From positions 62,001 to 126,000 of the forward strand of contig NZ_SRXT01000006.1 of NCBI RefSeq assembly GCF_004792685.1: 64,000 nt of DNA, in the 5' to 3' direction. Every line of letters starts with the position of its first letter. Position 1 is the first letter of the stretch. Below the pieces are notes generated by a model. That model had not been told where the DNA came from. It searched no databases and saw only the letters and a program-made list of their open reading frames with translations. The position numbers were made by a program, and so were the translations under genes. The DNA is from Sphingomonas gei (lineage in GTDB: Bacteria; Pseudomonadota; Alphaproteobacteria; Sphingomonadales; Sphingomonadaceae). Of the stretch, positions 55,232 through 63,794 are shown piece after piece.

Positions 55232-57243
55232 TCGCCGAGGCGGGGCTTGCGGCCTTGTGGCTCGCGGCGGCGTTCGCGCTCGTCCAGCTGGTGCTGGCGT
55301 GGGGCGCCGCGCGGGCCGGAACCTCCGCTCGCTCTGAGCACGACGAAAGGCAGTCCTTTTCTTCCGAAGAAGAGAAGAACGGTGCTTCGACAAGCTCAGC
55401 ACGAACGACCAGCGGGGGCGCGGCGCCAATGACGGCGCTGCGCCGGATTGCGCTGGTGCAAGGGCTTCTGGCGCTGCTGTCGTTCGTGCTGTTGATCGCG
55501 TTGTTCGTGCGCAGCGACATGTCGGTGGTGCTGGTGGCGGAAAACAGCCATTCGCTGAAGCCGATGATCTACAAGGTAGCGGGCGCGTGGGGCAACCATG
55601 AGGGCTCGATGCTGCTCTGGGTGACGGTTCTCGCGGCCGCCGGCGCGGGGGTGGCGATGTTCGAGCGGCGATTGGCGGTGGGAACGCTCGCCGCGACGCT
55701 CGGCGCGCAGGCGGCGATCGGGCTGGGTTTCTATGCTTTCCTCGCCTTCGCTTCGAACCCGTTCGTTCGGCTCGACCCCGCCGCACCGGACGGGCGGGGG
55801 CTGAATCCTCTGCTCCAGGACCCCGGTTTGGCGTTCCACCCGCCGACCTTGTATCTCGGCTATGTCGGGCTGTCGGTGGCGTTCAGCTTCGCGGTCGGCG
55901 CGCTGCTGATGCGCGACGTCGGCCCGGCGTTTGCCAAAGCGATGCGGCCCTGGGTGCTGGCCGCGTGGATCTTCCTGACGATCGGGATCACCGCAGGGTC
56001 CTATTGGGCCTATTACGAGCTCGGCTGGGGCGGCTGGTGGTTCTGGGATCCGGTCGAGAACGCCTCGCTGATGCCGTGGCTGGCGGCGACGGCGTTGCTC
56101 CATTCGGTGACGGTGCTGGCGACGCGCGACGGGTTGCGCGCCTGGACGCTGATGCTCGCATTGGTGGCGTTTGCGATGTCGATGATCGGGACGTTCCTGG
56201 TGCGATCGGGGATCCTGGTCAGCGTCCACGCCTTCGCCGTCGATCCGACTCGCGGGACCTTTATCCTCGCGCTGCTCGGCATCTATATCGGCGGCGCGCT
56301 GGCGCTGTTCGGCGCGCGGGTGGGCACGATCACCCAGGGCTCGACTTTCCAGCTGGTGAGCCGCGAAGGCGCGCTGGTGCTCAATAATCTGCTGCTGTCG
56401 GTGATCCTCGGCGTGGTGTTCATCGGCACGCTGTATCCGCTTGCGGCCCAGGCGGCGGGGGTGCAGCTGTCGATCGGCGCGCCGTTCTTCAACAAGGCGC
56501 TGGTGCCCGTGGCGCTGGCGCTGGCGGTGGCGACCGCGGCGGGGCCGTTGCTGCGCTGGCGGCGTGACAACATGAACGCGCTGGCGAAGCGCGCGCTGGT
56601 CCCCGCCGCGGCGGCGGGCGGTGCATTCGCGGTGATTTTCGCGTTGGTCGGCGGAGCGCATTTCGTCTCCGTGCTCGCGATCGCGCTTGCCGTGGGGCTC
56701 GGCGTGGCGAGCGTGGTACCGGTGGTGCGCCGCAATCTGCGCCGGACGCCGCTGCATGTCTGGGGAATGGTGATCGCACATCTCGGCGTCGCGGTCAGCA
56801 TCGCCGGGATGGCAGCGGACAGCGCGTTCAAGACCGAGCGGCTAGCGGCGATTTCGGTCGGGCAGAACGTCACCGTCGGGCCATTCCGGGTAACCCTGGC
56901 CGATGTGCATCCGGCGATCGGGCCCAATTGGTCGGCGCTCGAGGCGCGGCTGCAGGTGCGGCGCGGCGACGGCGAGATGTTCGAACTGTTCCCGCAGCAG
57001 CGCTTCTTCAGCACCCCGCCGACCAATACCAACGAGGCGGCGATCACCACTTTGCTCGACGGCCAGCTCTACACCGTGCTGGGCCAGGGCGATGCGCAGG
57101 GGCGCTGGCAGATCCGCTTGTGGTGGAAGCCGTTCGTGACGTTGATCTGGCTCGGCGGTGGGCTGATCGCGCTGGGAGGACTGCTCGCTTTGATCGGACG
57201 CGTGCGGCGCGAGCGGCGCGCCGATGCGGAGGCCGAGGAATGA
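55228..57243 (+). CDS. ccmF: Cytochrome c-type biogenesis protein CcmF with repeat-derived insert
   Basis: 671 residues, about a dozen or more transmembrane helices. The WWD motif is LGWGGWWFWDPVENASLMPW. CcmF joins haem to apocytochrome c with CcmH. Residues about 31-66 (RSEHDERQSFSSEEEK, then NGASTSSARTTSGGAAP) are hydrophilic, unlike the rest, and come from an in-frame family A repeat (55328-55409). The insert lies between the first and second transmembrane helices, in a loop that probably tolerates it. Confidence 0.94.
   Translation: MIAEAGLAALWLAAAFALVQLVLAWGAARAGTSARSEHDERQSFSSEEEKNGASTSSARTTSGGAAPMTALRRIALVQGLLALLSFVLLIALFVRSDMSVVLVAENSHSLKPMIYKVAGAWGNHEGSMLLWVTVLAAAGAGVAMFERRLAVGTLAATLGAQAAIGLGFYAFLAFASNPFVRLDPAAPDGRGLNPLLQDPGLAFHPPTLYLGYVGLSVAFSFAVGALLMRDVGPAFAKAMRPWVLAAWIFLTIGITAGSYWAYYELGWGGWWFWDPVENASLMPWLAATALLHSVTVLATRDGLRAWTLMLALVAFAMSMIGTFLVRSGILVSVHAFAVDPTRGTFILALLGIYIGGALALFGARVGTITQGSTFQLVSREGALVLNNLLLSVILGVVFIGTLYPLAAQAAGVQLSIGAPFFNKALVPVALALAVATAAGPLLRWRRDNMNALAKRALVPAAAAGGAFAVIFALVGGAHFVSVLAIALAVGLGVASVVPVVRRNLRRTPLHVWGMVIAHLGVAVSIAGMAADSAFKTERLAAISVGQNVTVGPFRVTLADVHPAIGPNWSALEARLQVRRGDGEMFELFPQQRFFSTPPTNTNEAAITTLLDGQLYTVLGQGDAQGRWQIRLWWKPFVTLIWLGGGLIALGGLLALIGRVRRERRADAEAEE
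55328..55409. repeat. Family A inverted repeat within ccmF
   Basis: The right arm ...CTTCGACAAGCTCAGCACGAACG (55381-55407) is close to consensus; the left arm near 55328-55350 is degenerate. It stays in frame and adds about 35 residues to CcmF. Confidence 0.75.
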
Positions 57244-57764
57244 GGCGGGTGCTGCTCTGGGCGCCATTGGTGCTGTTCGCGCTGGTGTTCGCTCTGGTCG
57301 CGAGCGGGCTGCTCAGGCCGGCCGATCGGACGGTGCATTCGGCGATGGTAGGCAAGCCGCTTCCGGCGCTGGCATTGCCGGCGTTGCTGCCGGGCAAGCC
57401 GGGGATCGCCTCGGCCGAACTTAAGGGCAAGCCGCGATTGCTCAATGTCTTCGCGAGCTGGTGCATTCCGTGCATCGCCGAGGCGCCGCAGCTGATGAAG
57501 CTCAAACAGGCCGGCGTCGAGATCGACGCGATCGCGATCCGCGACACGCCCGAGGCGGTGCAGGCGTTCCTTGCGAGCAACGGCGATCCCTATGCGCGGA
57601 TCGGCGACGACAAAGCGAGCCGGGCGCAATTGGCGCTCGGGTCTTCGGGCGTGCCCGAGACCTTCGTGATCGATGCCGCGGGGCGGATCGCGTATCAGCA
57701 TATCGGCGATGTGCGCGCGGACGATGTTCCGATGCTGCTGGCGCAGCTGGAGAAGGCGAAGTGA
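57240..57764 (+). CDS. ccmG: Thiol:disulphide interchange protein CcmG/DsbE
   Basis: 174 residues. N-terminal anchor (VLLWAPLVLFALVFALVAS). The thioredoxin motif WCIPC holds Cys75 and Cys78 (ASWCIPCIAEAP). It keeps the apocytochrome CxxCH reduced. Its ATG overlaps the ccmF stop. Confidence 0.93.
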   Translation: MRRVLLWAPLVLFALVFALVASGLLRPADRTVHSAMVGKPLPALALPALLPGKPGIASAELKGKPRLLNVFASWCIPCIAEAPQLMKLKQAGVEIDAIAIRDTPEAVQAFLASNGDPYARIGDDKASRAQLALGSSGVPETFVIDAAGRIAYQHIGDVRADDVPMLLAQLEKAK

Positions 57765-57770
57765 CCGGCG

Positions 57771-58184
57771 TTGCTCGTCACCCCGGCCCTCGCCGGGGTG
57801 ACGTTGATCTTCGCAGCGCCGTCCTTCGCAGACTCCAAACTCCCCCCCGCCGAACTCGCTTACACCCAGCTTCCCGATCCTGCGCAGGAGGCGAAGGCCA
57901 AGGCGCTGATGGACACGCTCAGGTGCCTGGTCTGTCAGGGCCAGTCGATCGCCGACAGCGATGCCGACATGGCGGGGGACATGCGCGCATTGGTGCGGCA
58001 GCGGATCGCGGCGGGGGAGCGGCCGGGCGACGTGCGCACATGGCTGGTCCAGCGTTATGGCGATTATGTCACCTATGATCCGCCGTTCAGCTGGGTCACC
58101 GCGCCTTTGTGGCTCGCGCCGCTGGTGCTGCTCGGGCTGGGCGTGCTGATCGCGCGCCGCAACTTCGCGAAGCGCCGGTCGTGA
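57771..58184 (+). CDS. ccmH: Cytochrome c maturation protein CcmH (CycL)
   Basis: 137 residues from a TTG at 57771, the only available upstream start (an in-frame stop lies just before). Its N-terminus MLVTPALAGVTLIFAAPSFA is encoded largely by a family B palindrome. The reductase motif LRCLVCQGQSI has Cys52 and Cys55, followed by DMAGDMRALVRQRIAAGE and YGDYVTYDPPF; a C-terminal helix APLVLLGLGVLIARR anchors it. The signal segment has no Lys or Arg at its start. Confidence 0.9.
   Translation: MLVTPALAGVTLIFAAPSFADSKLPPAELAYTQLPDPAQEAKAKALMDTLRCLVCQGQSIADSDADMAGDMRALVRQRIAAGERPGDVRTWLVQRYGDYVTYDPPFSWVTAPLWLAPLVLLGLGVLIARRNFAKRRS
57776..57803. repeat. Family B palindrome inside ccmH start region
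   Basis: Perfect 11-bp arms CGTCACCCCGG and CCGGGGTGACG with a 6-nt centre. Encodes V-T-P-A-L-A-G-V-T of the CcmH N-terminus. Confidence 0.85.
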
Positions 58185-58822
58185 CGGGCTGGCTGATCCT
58201 CGCCTTGATTGCGCTCGGCGTGGCGCTTTTGCTGTGGCTGACCGGCTTCCCGCGGAAATTGTGGACCGTCGCGGCGACTGCGCTGATGCTGGGCGCGGCG
58301 GGCTATGCGTGGCAGGGGCGGCCCGGCCTGGCCGGGCAGCCGGTTTCGGCGGTCGCGAAAAAGGGCGAACTCGATAGCGAAGTGCTCGAACTGCGCGACG
58401 CGATGTATGGTCGGTTCAACTTCACCTGGGGTTCGTTCGTGCGCGCCGACGCGATGACGCGCGCCGGCGCGCCGGACACGGCGGTTCGCGCGATGATCCT
58501 GACGACGCGGCAGGCGCAGCTCGACGCCGGCGCGTGGATGTGGCTCGGGATCAAGCTCGCCGAAAATGACGGCGATCAGGTGTCTCCGGCGTCGAAATTC
58601 GCGTTCGATCGGGCAATGGCGCTGGCGCCGCAGCATCCTGGGCCGCCCTTCTTCTACGGCCTGGCGCTGATCCGCGAAGGCAAGTTCGCCGAGGCGCGGC
58701 CGTTCTGGGCGAAGGCAGTGGAAGTTGCGCCGGCCAAGGCGGGATACCGCGGCCAGCTGGTGGTGCGGCTGTTCCTGCTCGATCGGTTTCTCGAAGCACA
58801 GGCGACGCAAGCGAAGCGATGA
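58181..58822 (+). CDS. ccmI: CcmI/CycH-like TPR assembly protein
   Basis: 213 residues from a GTG overlapping the ccmH stop. Two N-terminal helices (ILALIALGVALLLWLTGF; AATALMLGAAGYAW), then TPR-like repeats (LDAGAWMWLGIKLAENDGDQ; GPPFFYGLALIREGKFAEAR). CcmI chaperones apocytochrome. It is short for CcmI (often above 280 residues), so the assignment rests on position and layout. Confidence 0.8.
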   Translation: MTGWLILALIALGVALLLWLTGFPRKLWTVAATALMLGAAGYAWQGRPGLAGQPVSAVAKKGELDSEVLELRDAMYGRFNFTWGSFVRADAMTRAGAPDTAVRAMILTTRQAQLDAGAWMWLGIKLAENDGDQVSPASKFAFDRAMALAPQHPGPPFFYGLALIREGKFAEARPFWAKAVEVAPAKAGYRGQLVVRLFLLDRFLEAQATQAKR

Positions 58823-58853
58823 CGGCTTCCCTTCCTGAAAAGGAGGGAAGCCG
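58823..58853. terminator. Bidirectional terminator hairpin
   Basis: CGGCTTCCCTTCCT (58823-58836), GAAA loop, AGGAGGGAAGCCG (58841-58853), one bulged base. Between the convergent ccmI and DUF3072 genes. Confidence 0.6.
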
Positions 58854-58856
58854 CAT

Positions 58857-59075
58857 TTACTGCCCGCGGCCGGTCTCTTCCTGGAAAGCGTCAATGCGTT
58901 TCGAGGCTTCGGCCTTGGTGAGGTCATCCTCGAATTCGGCATGCGCTTCCTCGGACAGCGTCTTGAGATAGCTCGCCTGCGCGGCAGTCATCGGCTCGTC
59001 ACCGGTGACCCAGTCGTCGGGGTTCTTCTCGGCGTTGCCGACGGGTTCGGACTTGGGATTTGGATGGTCGGTCAT
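58857..59075 (-). CDS. DUF3072-type small protein
   Basis: 72 residues. The core DEPMTAAQASYLKTLSEEAH followed by LTKAEASKRIDAFQEETGRG matches the DUF3072 pattern. AAGGA lies 6 nt before the ATG at 59075. Function unknown; highly charged and helical. Confidence 0.82.
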   Translation of the reverse strand: MTDHPNPKSEPVGNAEKNPDDWVTGDEPMTAAQASYLKTLSEEAHAEFEDDLTKAEASKRIDAFQEETGRGQ

Positions 59076-59144
59076 GGCGTTTCCTTTCCGGGTTTCGCCA
59101 TGATCAATCCATATGTTCTCAATATGTTCCAAAGAGCCGGGAAT

Positions 59145-59222
59145 CGTCATTCCGTTGGAAGCCGGGATCTGAGGCGAGGGCGGCCACAATTGCACGAGAT
59201 CCCGGCCTTCGCCGGGATGACG
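59145..59222. repeat. Intergenic inverted repeat, family B
   Basis: CGTCATTCCGTTGGAAGCCG... and ...CCGGCCTTCGCCGGGATGACG (to 59222), left arm partly diverged. Between ald and the DUF3072 gene. Confidence 0.8.
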
Positions 59223-59244
59223 GTAGGTAGAGAGGACGCGCGCC

Positions 59245-60351
59245 CTAAGCGGCCCATGCCTCGAACGGCAAATCGAGCGCCTCGGCGACCGCCTGGTGGC
59301 GGATCTTGCCGCCCGACACGTTGAGACCTATCGCCAAATGCCGGTCCGCCTGCATTGCTGCTTCGGCACCGTGATTGGCAATGCGGAGCACGAACGGCAG
59401 CGTCGCGTTGTTGAGCGCGAAGGCCGAAGTGCGCGCGACCGCGCCGGGCATGTTGGCGACGCAATAATGGATCACGCCATCGACTTCGTAGACGGGGTCG
59501 TCGTGAGTGGTGGCGTGGCTGGTTTCGAAGCAGCCGCCCTGATCGATCGCAATGTCGACGAGGACCGATCCGCGCATCATCGTCTTGAGCATGTCGCGCG
59601 TGACCAGCTTGGGCGCCGCTGCGCCGGGGACGAGAACCGCGCCGATCACCAACTGCGAGCGGGTGACCGCCTCGGCGATCGCCGCCTTGCTGGCATAAGC
59701 GGTCTTGATCTGGCTGCCGAAGTGCAAGTCGAGCTCGGCGAGGCGCTCGTTCGAAATGTCGTAGATCGTCACGTCGGCGCGCTGGCCGACCGCCATCTGT
59801 GCGGCGTTGATCCCGGCGACGCCGCCGCCGAGGATCGCGACCTTGCACGGCGCGACGCCCGGGACGCCGCCGAGCAATTCGCCGCGGCCGCCTTGCTCCT
59901 TTTCGAGATAATGCGCGCCGACCTGGATCGACATGCGCCCGGCGACTTCGGACATCGGCTTGAGCAGGGGGAGGGCGCCCGAATTGGACGTGACCGTCTC
60001 ATAGGCGATGCAGGTCGCGCCGGACTGGATCAGCCCGTCGGCCTGCGGCTTGTCGGCGGCGAGGTGGAGATAGGTGAACAGCGTGTGGCGCGGCTCGAGC
60101 AGCGCGATTTCCTGCGGCTGGGGCTCCTTGACCTTCACGATCATGTCGGCGCCGGCGAATACCGCGGCGGCATCGGGCGCGATCTTCGCGCCGACCCTGG
60201 TATAGGCCTCGTCAGCGAAGTCGATACCGGTGCCCGCGCGAGTCTCGACCACCACTTCATGGCCGGCGGCGACGAGTTCGGCGACCGAAGCGGGGGTCAA
60301 GCCGACGCGATATTCGTGGTTCTTGATTTCCTTGGGCACACCAATGCGCAT
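59245..60351 (-). CDS. ald: Alanine dehydrogenase
   Basis: 368 residues, as usual. MRIGVPKEIKNHEYRVGLTP begins the catalytic domain. MIVKVKEPQPQEIALL and LFTYLHLAADKPQ hold Lys and His of the active site. GGGVAGINAAQMAVGQRADV is the NAD-binding loop. It interconverts alanine and pyruvate plus ammonia. Divergent from an Lrp-type regulator. Confidence 0.96.
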   Translation of the reverse strand: MRIGVPKEIKNHEYRVGLTPASVAELVAAGHEVVVETRAGTGIDFADEAYTRVGAKIAPDAAAVFAGADMIVKVKEPQPQEIALLEPRHTLFTYLHLAADKPQADGLIQSGATCIAYETVTSNSGALPLLKPMSEVAGRMSIQVGAHYLEKEQGGRGELLGGVPGVAPCKVAILGGGVAGINAAQMAVGQRADVTIYDISNERLAELDLHFGSQIKTAYASKAAIAEAVTRSQLVIGAVLVPGAAAPKLVTRDMLKTMMRGSVLVDIAIDQGGCFETSHATTHDDPVYEVDGVIHYCVANMPGAVARTSAFALNNATLPFVLRIANHGAEAAMQADRHLAIGLNVSGGKIRHQAVAEALDLPFEAWAA

Positions 60352-60380
60352 GGCATCTCTCCAGTGAGTCGGAATGTGGC

Positions 60381-60457
60381 GCGATAGTATCGCAAGTCAC
60401 TACTGCGAATCTCTGCAAAATTCTGGTGCAGACTTGGCGATCACGCATAATTCTTGC
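60381..60457. promoter_or_regulatory. Palindrome cluster between ald and lrp-type gene
   Basis: Three inverted repeats sit close together: GCGAT-AGT-ATCGC (60381-60393), CTGCA-N9-TGCAG (60413-60431) and CGCA-N7-TGCG (60443-60457). AsnC/Lrp regulators bind such imperfect palindromes, so these are candidate sites for the divergent regulator. Confidence 0.5.
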
Positions 60458-60490
60458 GTAGGAAAGCCGCCGACGGGAGTTATATGCGCG

Positions 60491-60958
60491 ATGGACCGGA
60501 TCGACACTGCAATCCTGAAGTTGCTGGCCGCGGACGCGCGTGCGGCGGTGAGCTATCTCGCCAGCCAGGTCGGGCTCTCCCAATCGGCCTGCACGCGGCG
60601 GATCCAGGCGCTCGAAGCCTCGGGGCATATCACCGGCTATGGTGCCAGGCTGGGACATAGGCGGCTGGGCTTCCGCATCACCGCGCTCGTCGACATCACC
60701 CTCGGCACGCAGGTCGAGGAGGATCTGGCGCGATTCGAACGGGCGGTGTCGGAGATCGATGGCGTCGTCGAGTGCGCGTTGGTCTCGGGCGGACAGGACT
60801 ATCGGCTCAAGATCCTCGCGCAGGATCTCGATGATTATGAACGGCTTCACCGCGAGCATCTGGGGCGGCTGCCGGGCGTAGTGACGATCAACTCGAGCTT
60901 CGTACTGCGCGCAGTACCGACTCGTAGCGAGGCCGACGCATTGTTCGCCGGCGGCTGA
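60491..60958 (+). CDS. Lrp/AsnC family regulator (likely of ald)
   Basis: 155 residues from the ATG at 60491. [20 protein letters not shown] and [20 protein letters not shown] form the N-terminal HTH; the RAM effector domain follows ([20 protein letters not shown] and [16 protein letters not shown]). Its position divergent to ald suggests it senses alanine and activates ald, as AldR/AlaR proteins do. Confidence 0.93.
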   Translation: MDRIDTAILKLLAADARAAVSYLASQVGLSQSACTRRIQALEASGHITGYGARLGHRRLGFRITALVDITLGTQVEEDLARFERAVSEIDGVVECALVSGGQDYRLKILAQDLDDYERLHREHLGRLPGVVTINSSFVLRAVPTRSEADALFAGG

Positions 60959-61152
60959 CGGAACCCGCGAGGCCCCTTGCGCGTCTCGCCGGGCGTAACC
61001 ATCTGTGCGGGTCGGGCCGTTGCCACCCCATGTTGCACATGCTAACGGCCCCGCACTTTTCCAGACGAGAACACAGGTCGCATGACCAGGTCCGTTTCCT
61101 TTTCCGCGCGATCAACGCGACAGTGAACATTTCCGCAAGCGGGCAAGCCGAA

Positions 61153-63054
61153 ATGGCCCCGCAGACAGACGAGCCGCACGGGACGCACGGCCACGCCGTG
61201 GACGCCACGTGGAAGCTTGCGATCGGCGCCATTGGCATCGTCTTCGGCGACATCGGCACCAGCCCGCTTTACGCTTTCCGCGAGACCTTTGCCGGGCACC
61301 ACAAGCTGACGCTCGACACCGTGCACATCATGGGCGTGATCAGCCTGATGTTCTGGTCGATGATGATCGTGGTGACGCTCAAATACGTCACCGTGATCAT
61401 GCGCGCCGACAATAAGGGCGAGGGCGGCAGCCTGGCGCTGCTCGCGCTGATCTCGCGCAGCGCCAACCAGAAGCGCTGGACGCAGGGGATCGTGCTGCTC
61501 GGCGTGTTCGCGACCGCATTGTTCTACGGCGATTCGATGATCACCCCGGCGGTGTCTGTGCTGTCAGCGGTCGAAGGCATCGCGATCGCAGCGCCCGGCT
61601 TTGCGGGCCTGGTGATCCCGATCGCGGTGGTGATCCTGGTTCTGCTGTTCTCGATCCAGCGCACCGGGACGGCTCGGGTGGGGACCTTCTTCGGCCCGAT
61701 CATGTTGCTGTACTTCCTCGTCATTTCGACGCTGGGGGTATTGAGCTTCGTGCGGACCCCGGAGGTCCTGTGGGCTCTGCTGCCGACGCACGCAGTCCAG
61801 TTCTTCGCAGTCGACCCGCTTGCCGCTTTCCTTGCGCTGGGTTCGGTGGTGCTCGCGGTGACCGGTGCGGAGGCGCTCTACGCCGATATGGGGCATTTCG
61901 GGCGCAAGCCGATCCGGGTGTCGTGGCTGTGGTTCGTGCTCCCGGCGCTGATCCTCAATTATATGGGGCAGGGCGCATTGCTGATGCGCGAGGGCACCGC
62001 GGCGCTACGCAGCCCGTTCTACATGCTGGCACCCGACGCGCTCCAGCTGCCGCTGGTGGTGCTGGCGACGCTGGCGGCGATCATCGCGTCTCAGGCGGTG
62101 ATCTCGGGGGCTTTCTCGGTTACCCAGCAGGCGATCCAGCTCGGCTTCGTGCCGCGGCTCAAGATTGAGCACACCAGCGCGTCGACCGCGGGGCAGATCT
62201 ACATCCCGACGATCAACTGGGCGCTGATGGCGATGGTCATCCTGCTGGTGCTGTCGTTCAAGACCTCGTCGAACCTGACCGCGGCCTATGGCATCGCCGT
62301 GACCGGCGCGATGCTGATCGACAATTGCCTGCTTGCGGTGGTGTTGTTCTCGTTGTGGCAATGGAAGAAGCGCTACGCCCTGCCGCTGCTTGCGCTCTTC
62401 TTCACCGTCGACCTTGCCTATTTCGCGGCGAATCTGACCAAGGTGCCCGATGGCGGCTGGTTCCCGTTGCTGGTCGGCTTCATCGTGTTCACCTTGCTGA
62501 CGACCTGGTCGAAGGGGCGCAAGCTGATGATCGAGCGGCTGCGCGAGAGCGCGATGCCGATCAAGATTTTCATCGAATCGGCGGCGATCGCCGCGGCGCG
62601 GGTCCCGGGCACCGCGGTGTTCATGACGTCGACTCCCGACGGCGTACCGCACGCGCTGCTGCATAATCTCAAGCACAACAAGGTGCTCCACGAGCGGGTG
62701 ATCCTGCTCACCGTCAAGATCGCCGACGTGCCCTATGTGCCCGACGAGAAGCGCATGAAGATCGACGATCTCGGCAAGGGCTTCCACCGCATGATCCTGT
62801 TCTACGGCTTCATGCAGGAGGCCGACGTGCCGGCGGCGTTGAAGCAGGTCAGCGCGTGCGGCGCCGAATTCAAGATGATGGACACCAGCTTCTTCCTGGC
62901 TCGCCAGACGCTGCTGCCGTCGTCGCGGCCGGGGATGATGATCTGGCGCGAGAAACTGTTCGCCTGGATGCTGCGCAACGCCGAAAGCGCGATGGAATTC
63001 TTCCGGCTGCCGACCAATCGCGTGGTCGAGCTGGGGAGCCAGGTAGAGATTTGA
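61153..63054 (+). CDS. kup: Potassium uptake protein Kup
   Basis: 633 residues from the ATG at 61153; a GTG at 61123 is possible. [20 protein letters not shown] is the family signature at the first helix. About 12 transmembrane helices follow, with [20 protein letters not shown] and [20 protein letters not shown] as landmarks, then a C-terminal cytosolic domain. Symports K+ with H+. The stop overlaps the next gene's TTG. Confidence 0.95.
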   Translation: MAPQTDEPHGTHGHAVDATWKLAIGAIGIVFGDIGTSPLYAFRETFAGHHKLTLDTVHIMGVISLMFWSMMIVVTLKYVTVIMRADNKGEGGSLALLALISRSANQKRWTQGIVLLGVFATALFYGDSMITPAVSVLSAVEGIAIAAPGFAGLVIPIAVVILVLLFSIQRTGTARVGTFFGPIMLLYFLVISTLGVLSFVRTPEVLWALLPTHAVQFFAVDPLAAFLALGSVVLAVTGAEALYADMGHFGRKPIRVSWLWFVLPALILNYMGQGALLMREGTAALRSPFYMLAPDALQLPLVVLATLAAIIASQAVISGAFSVTQQAIQLGFVPRLKIEHTSASTAGQIYIPTINWALMAMVILLVLSFKTSSNLTAAYGIAVTGAMLIDNCLLAVVLFSLWQWKKRYALPLLALFFTVDLAYFAANLTKVPDGGWFPLLVGFIVFTLLTTWSKGRKLMIERLRESAMPIKIFIESAAIAAARVPGTAVFMTSTPDGVPHALLHNLKHNKVLHERVILLTVKIADVPYVPDEKRMKIDDLGKGFHRMILFYGFMQEADVPAALKQVSACGAEFKMMDTSFFLARQTLLPSSRPGMMIWREKLFAWMLRNAESAMEFFRLPTNRVVELGSQVEI

Positions 63055-63560
63055 CCGGTGCCGCGCCGCTCATCGTGACGGCGTTGTTCGGGCGGCAGGA
63101 CCAAGCGTGGTTCGATGTCCTGCGGCGCGAATATTATCCCCCCGAGCGCAACCTGCTCGATGCGCACCTGACGCTGTTCCACCATCTGCCGCCCAGCGCC
63201 GCGGAGGAGTTGAAACAGCGGCTGTCGAGTGAGACCTGCGGCGTGCGCGCGCCGCGCGCGAGCGTGACCGGACTGATGTCGCTCGGCGGAGGCGTGGCCT
63301 ATCGGATCGAGGCCCCCGAGCTCACTGCCATTCGCGAGCGTCTGTCCGAAGCCTTTGCCGGGATGCTGATGCCGCAGGACGCGGGGCGCTGGCGGCCGCA
63401 CGTCACTGTCCAGAACAAGGTGACGCCGTCGCTCGCCAAGGTGGTGCTGGGGGCATTGTCGCGCGATTTCCGGCCACGCGAAGTGGAGATCGCCGGGCTC
63501 GCGAGCTGGTGGTATCGCGGTGGCCCATGGGAGCCGCATTCGCGGCACATGTTCGCTTGA
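63051..63560 (+). CDS. 2H phosphoesterase (2'-5' RNA ligase family)
   Basis: 169 residues from a TTG at 63051 overlapping the kup stop. Two HxT motifs lie about 80 residues apart ([12 protein letters not shown] and [12 protein letters not shown]), the mark of 2H phosphoesterases. The substrate could be RNA or a cyclic phosphodiester. Confidence 0.85.
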   Translation: MTGAAPLIVTALFGRQDQAWFDVLRREYYPPERNLLDAHLTLFHHLPPSAAEELKQRLSSETCGVRAPRASVTGLMSLGGGVAYRIEAPELTAIRERLSEAFAGMLMPQDAGRWRPHVTVQNKVTPSLAKVVLGALSRDFRPREVEIAGLASWWYRGGPWEPHSRHMFA

Positions 63561-63615
63561 CCGGCGCGCAGGCCCGACTTATGTCGCGCCCTCGCCTCAA
63601 GGGGCGGCCCGGTAG

Positions 63616-63692
63616 GGCGGAGTAGCTCAGTTGGTTAGAGCACGGGAATCATAATCCTGGGGTCGGGGGTTCAAGTCCCTCCTCCGCTACCA
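63616..63692 (+). tRNA. tRNA-Met (anticodon CAT, elongator-type)
   Basis: 77 nt with encoded CCA. Acceptor GGCGGAG/CTCCGCT ends in a G-T pair; anticodon stem CGGGA/TCCTG, loop ATCATAA. The stem lacks the three consecutive GC pairs of initiator tRNA. A lysidine-modified Ile tRNA with the same anticodon is not excluded. Confidence 0.92.
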
Positions 63693-63794
63693 CTAATCCC
63701 CCCGACACTCGGCGGGAAGGGATGGGTCCTGGTGCTGGCAGGGACTTGAGGCGCCGCGTCGCCCTCTGCTGCGGTACCGGTCGGAAGGCGATGG

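Noticed and set aside
63616..63692. Initiator tRNA-Met
   Set aside because: The anticodon stem lacks the three consecutive GC pairs and the acceptor lacks the 1-72 mismatch pattern (C-A) expected for initiator tRNA.
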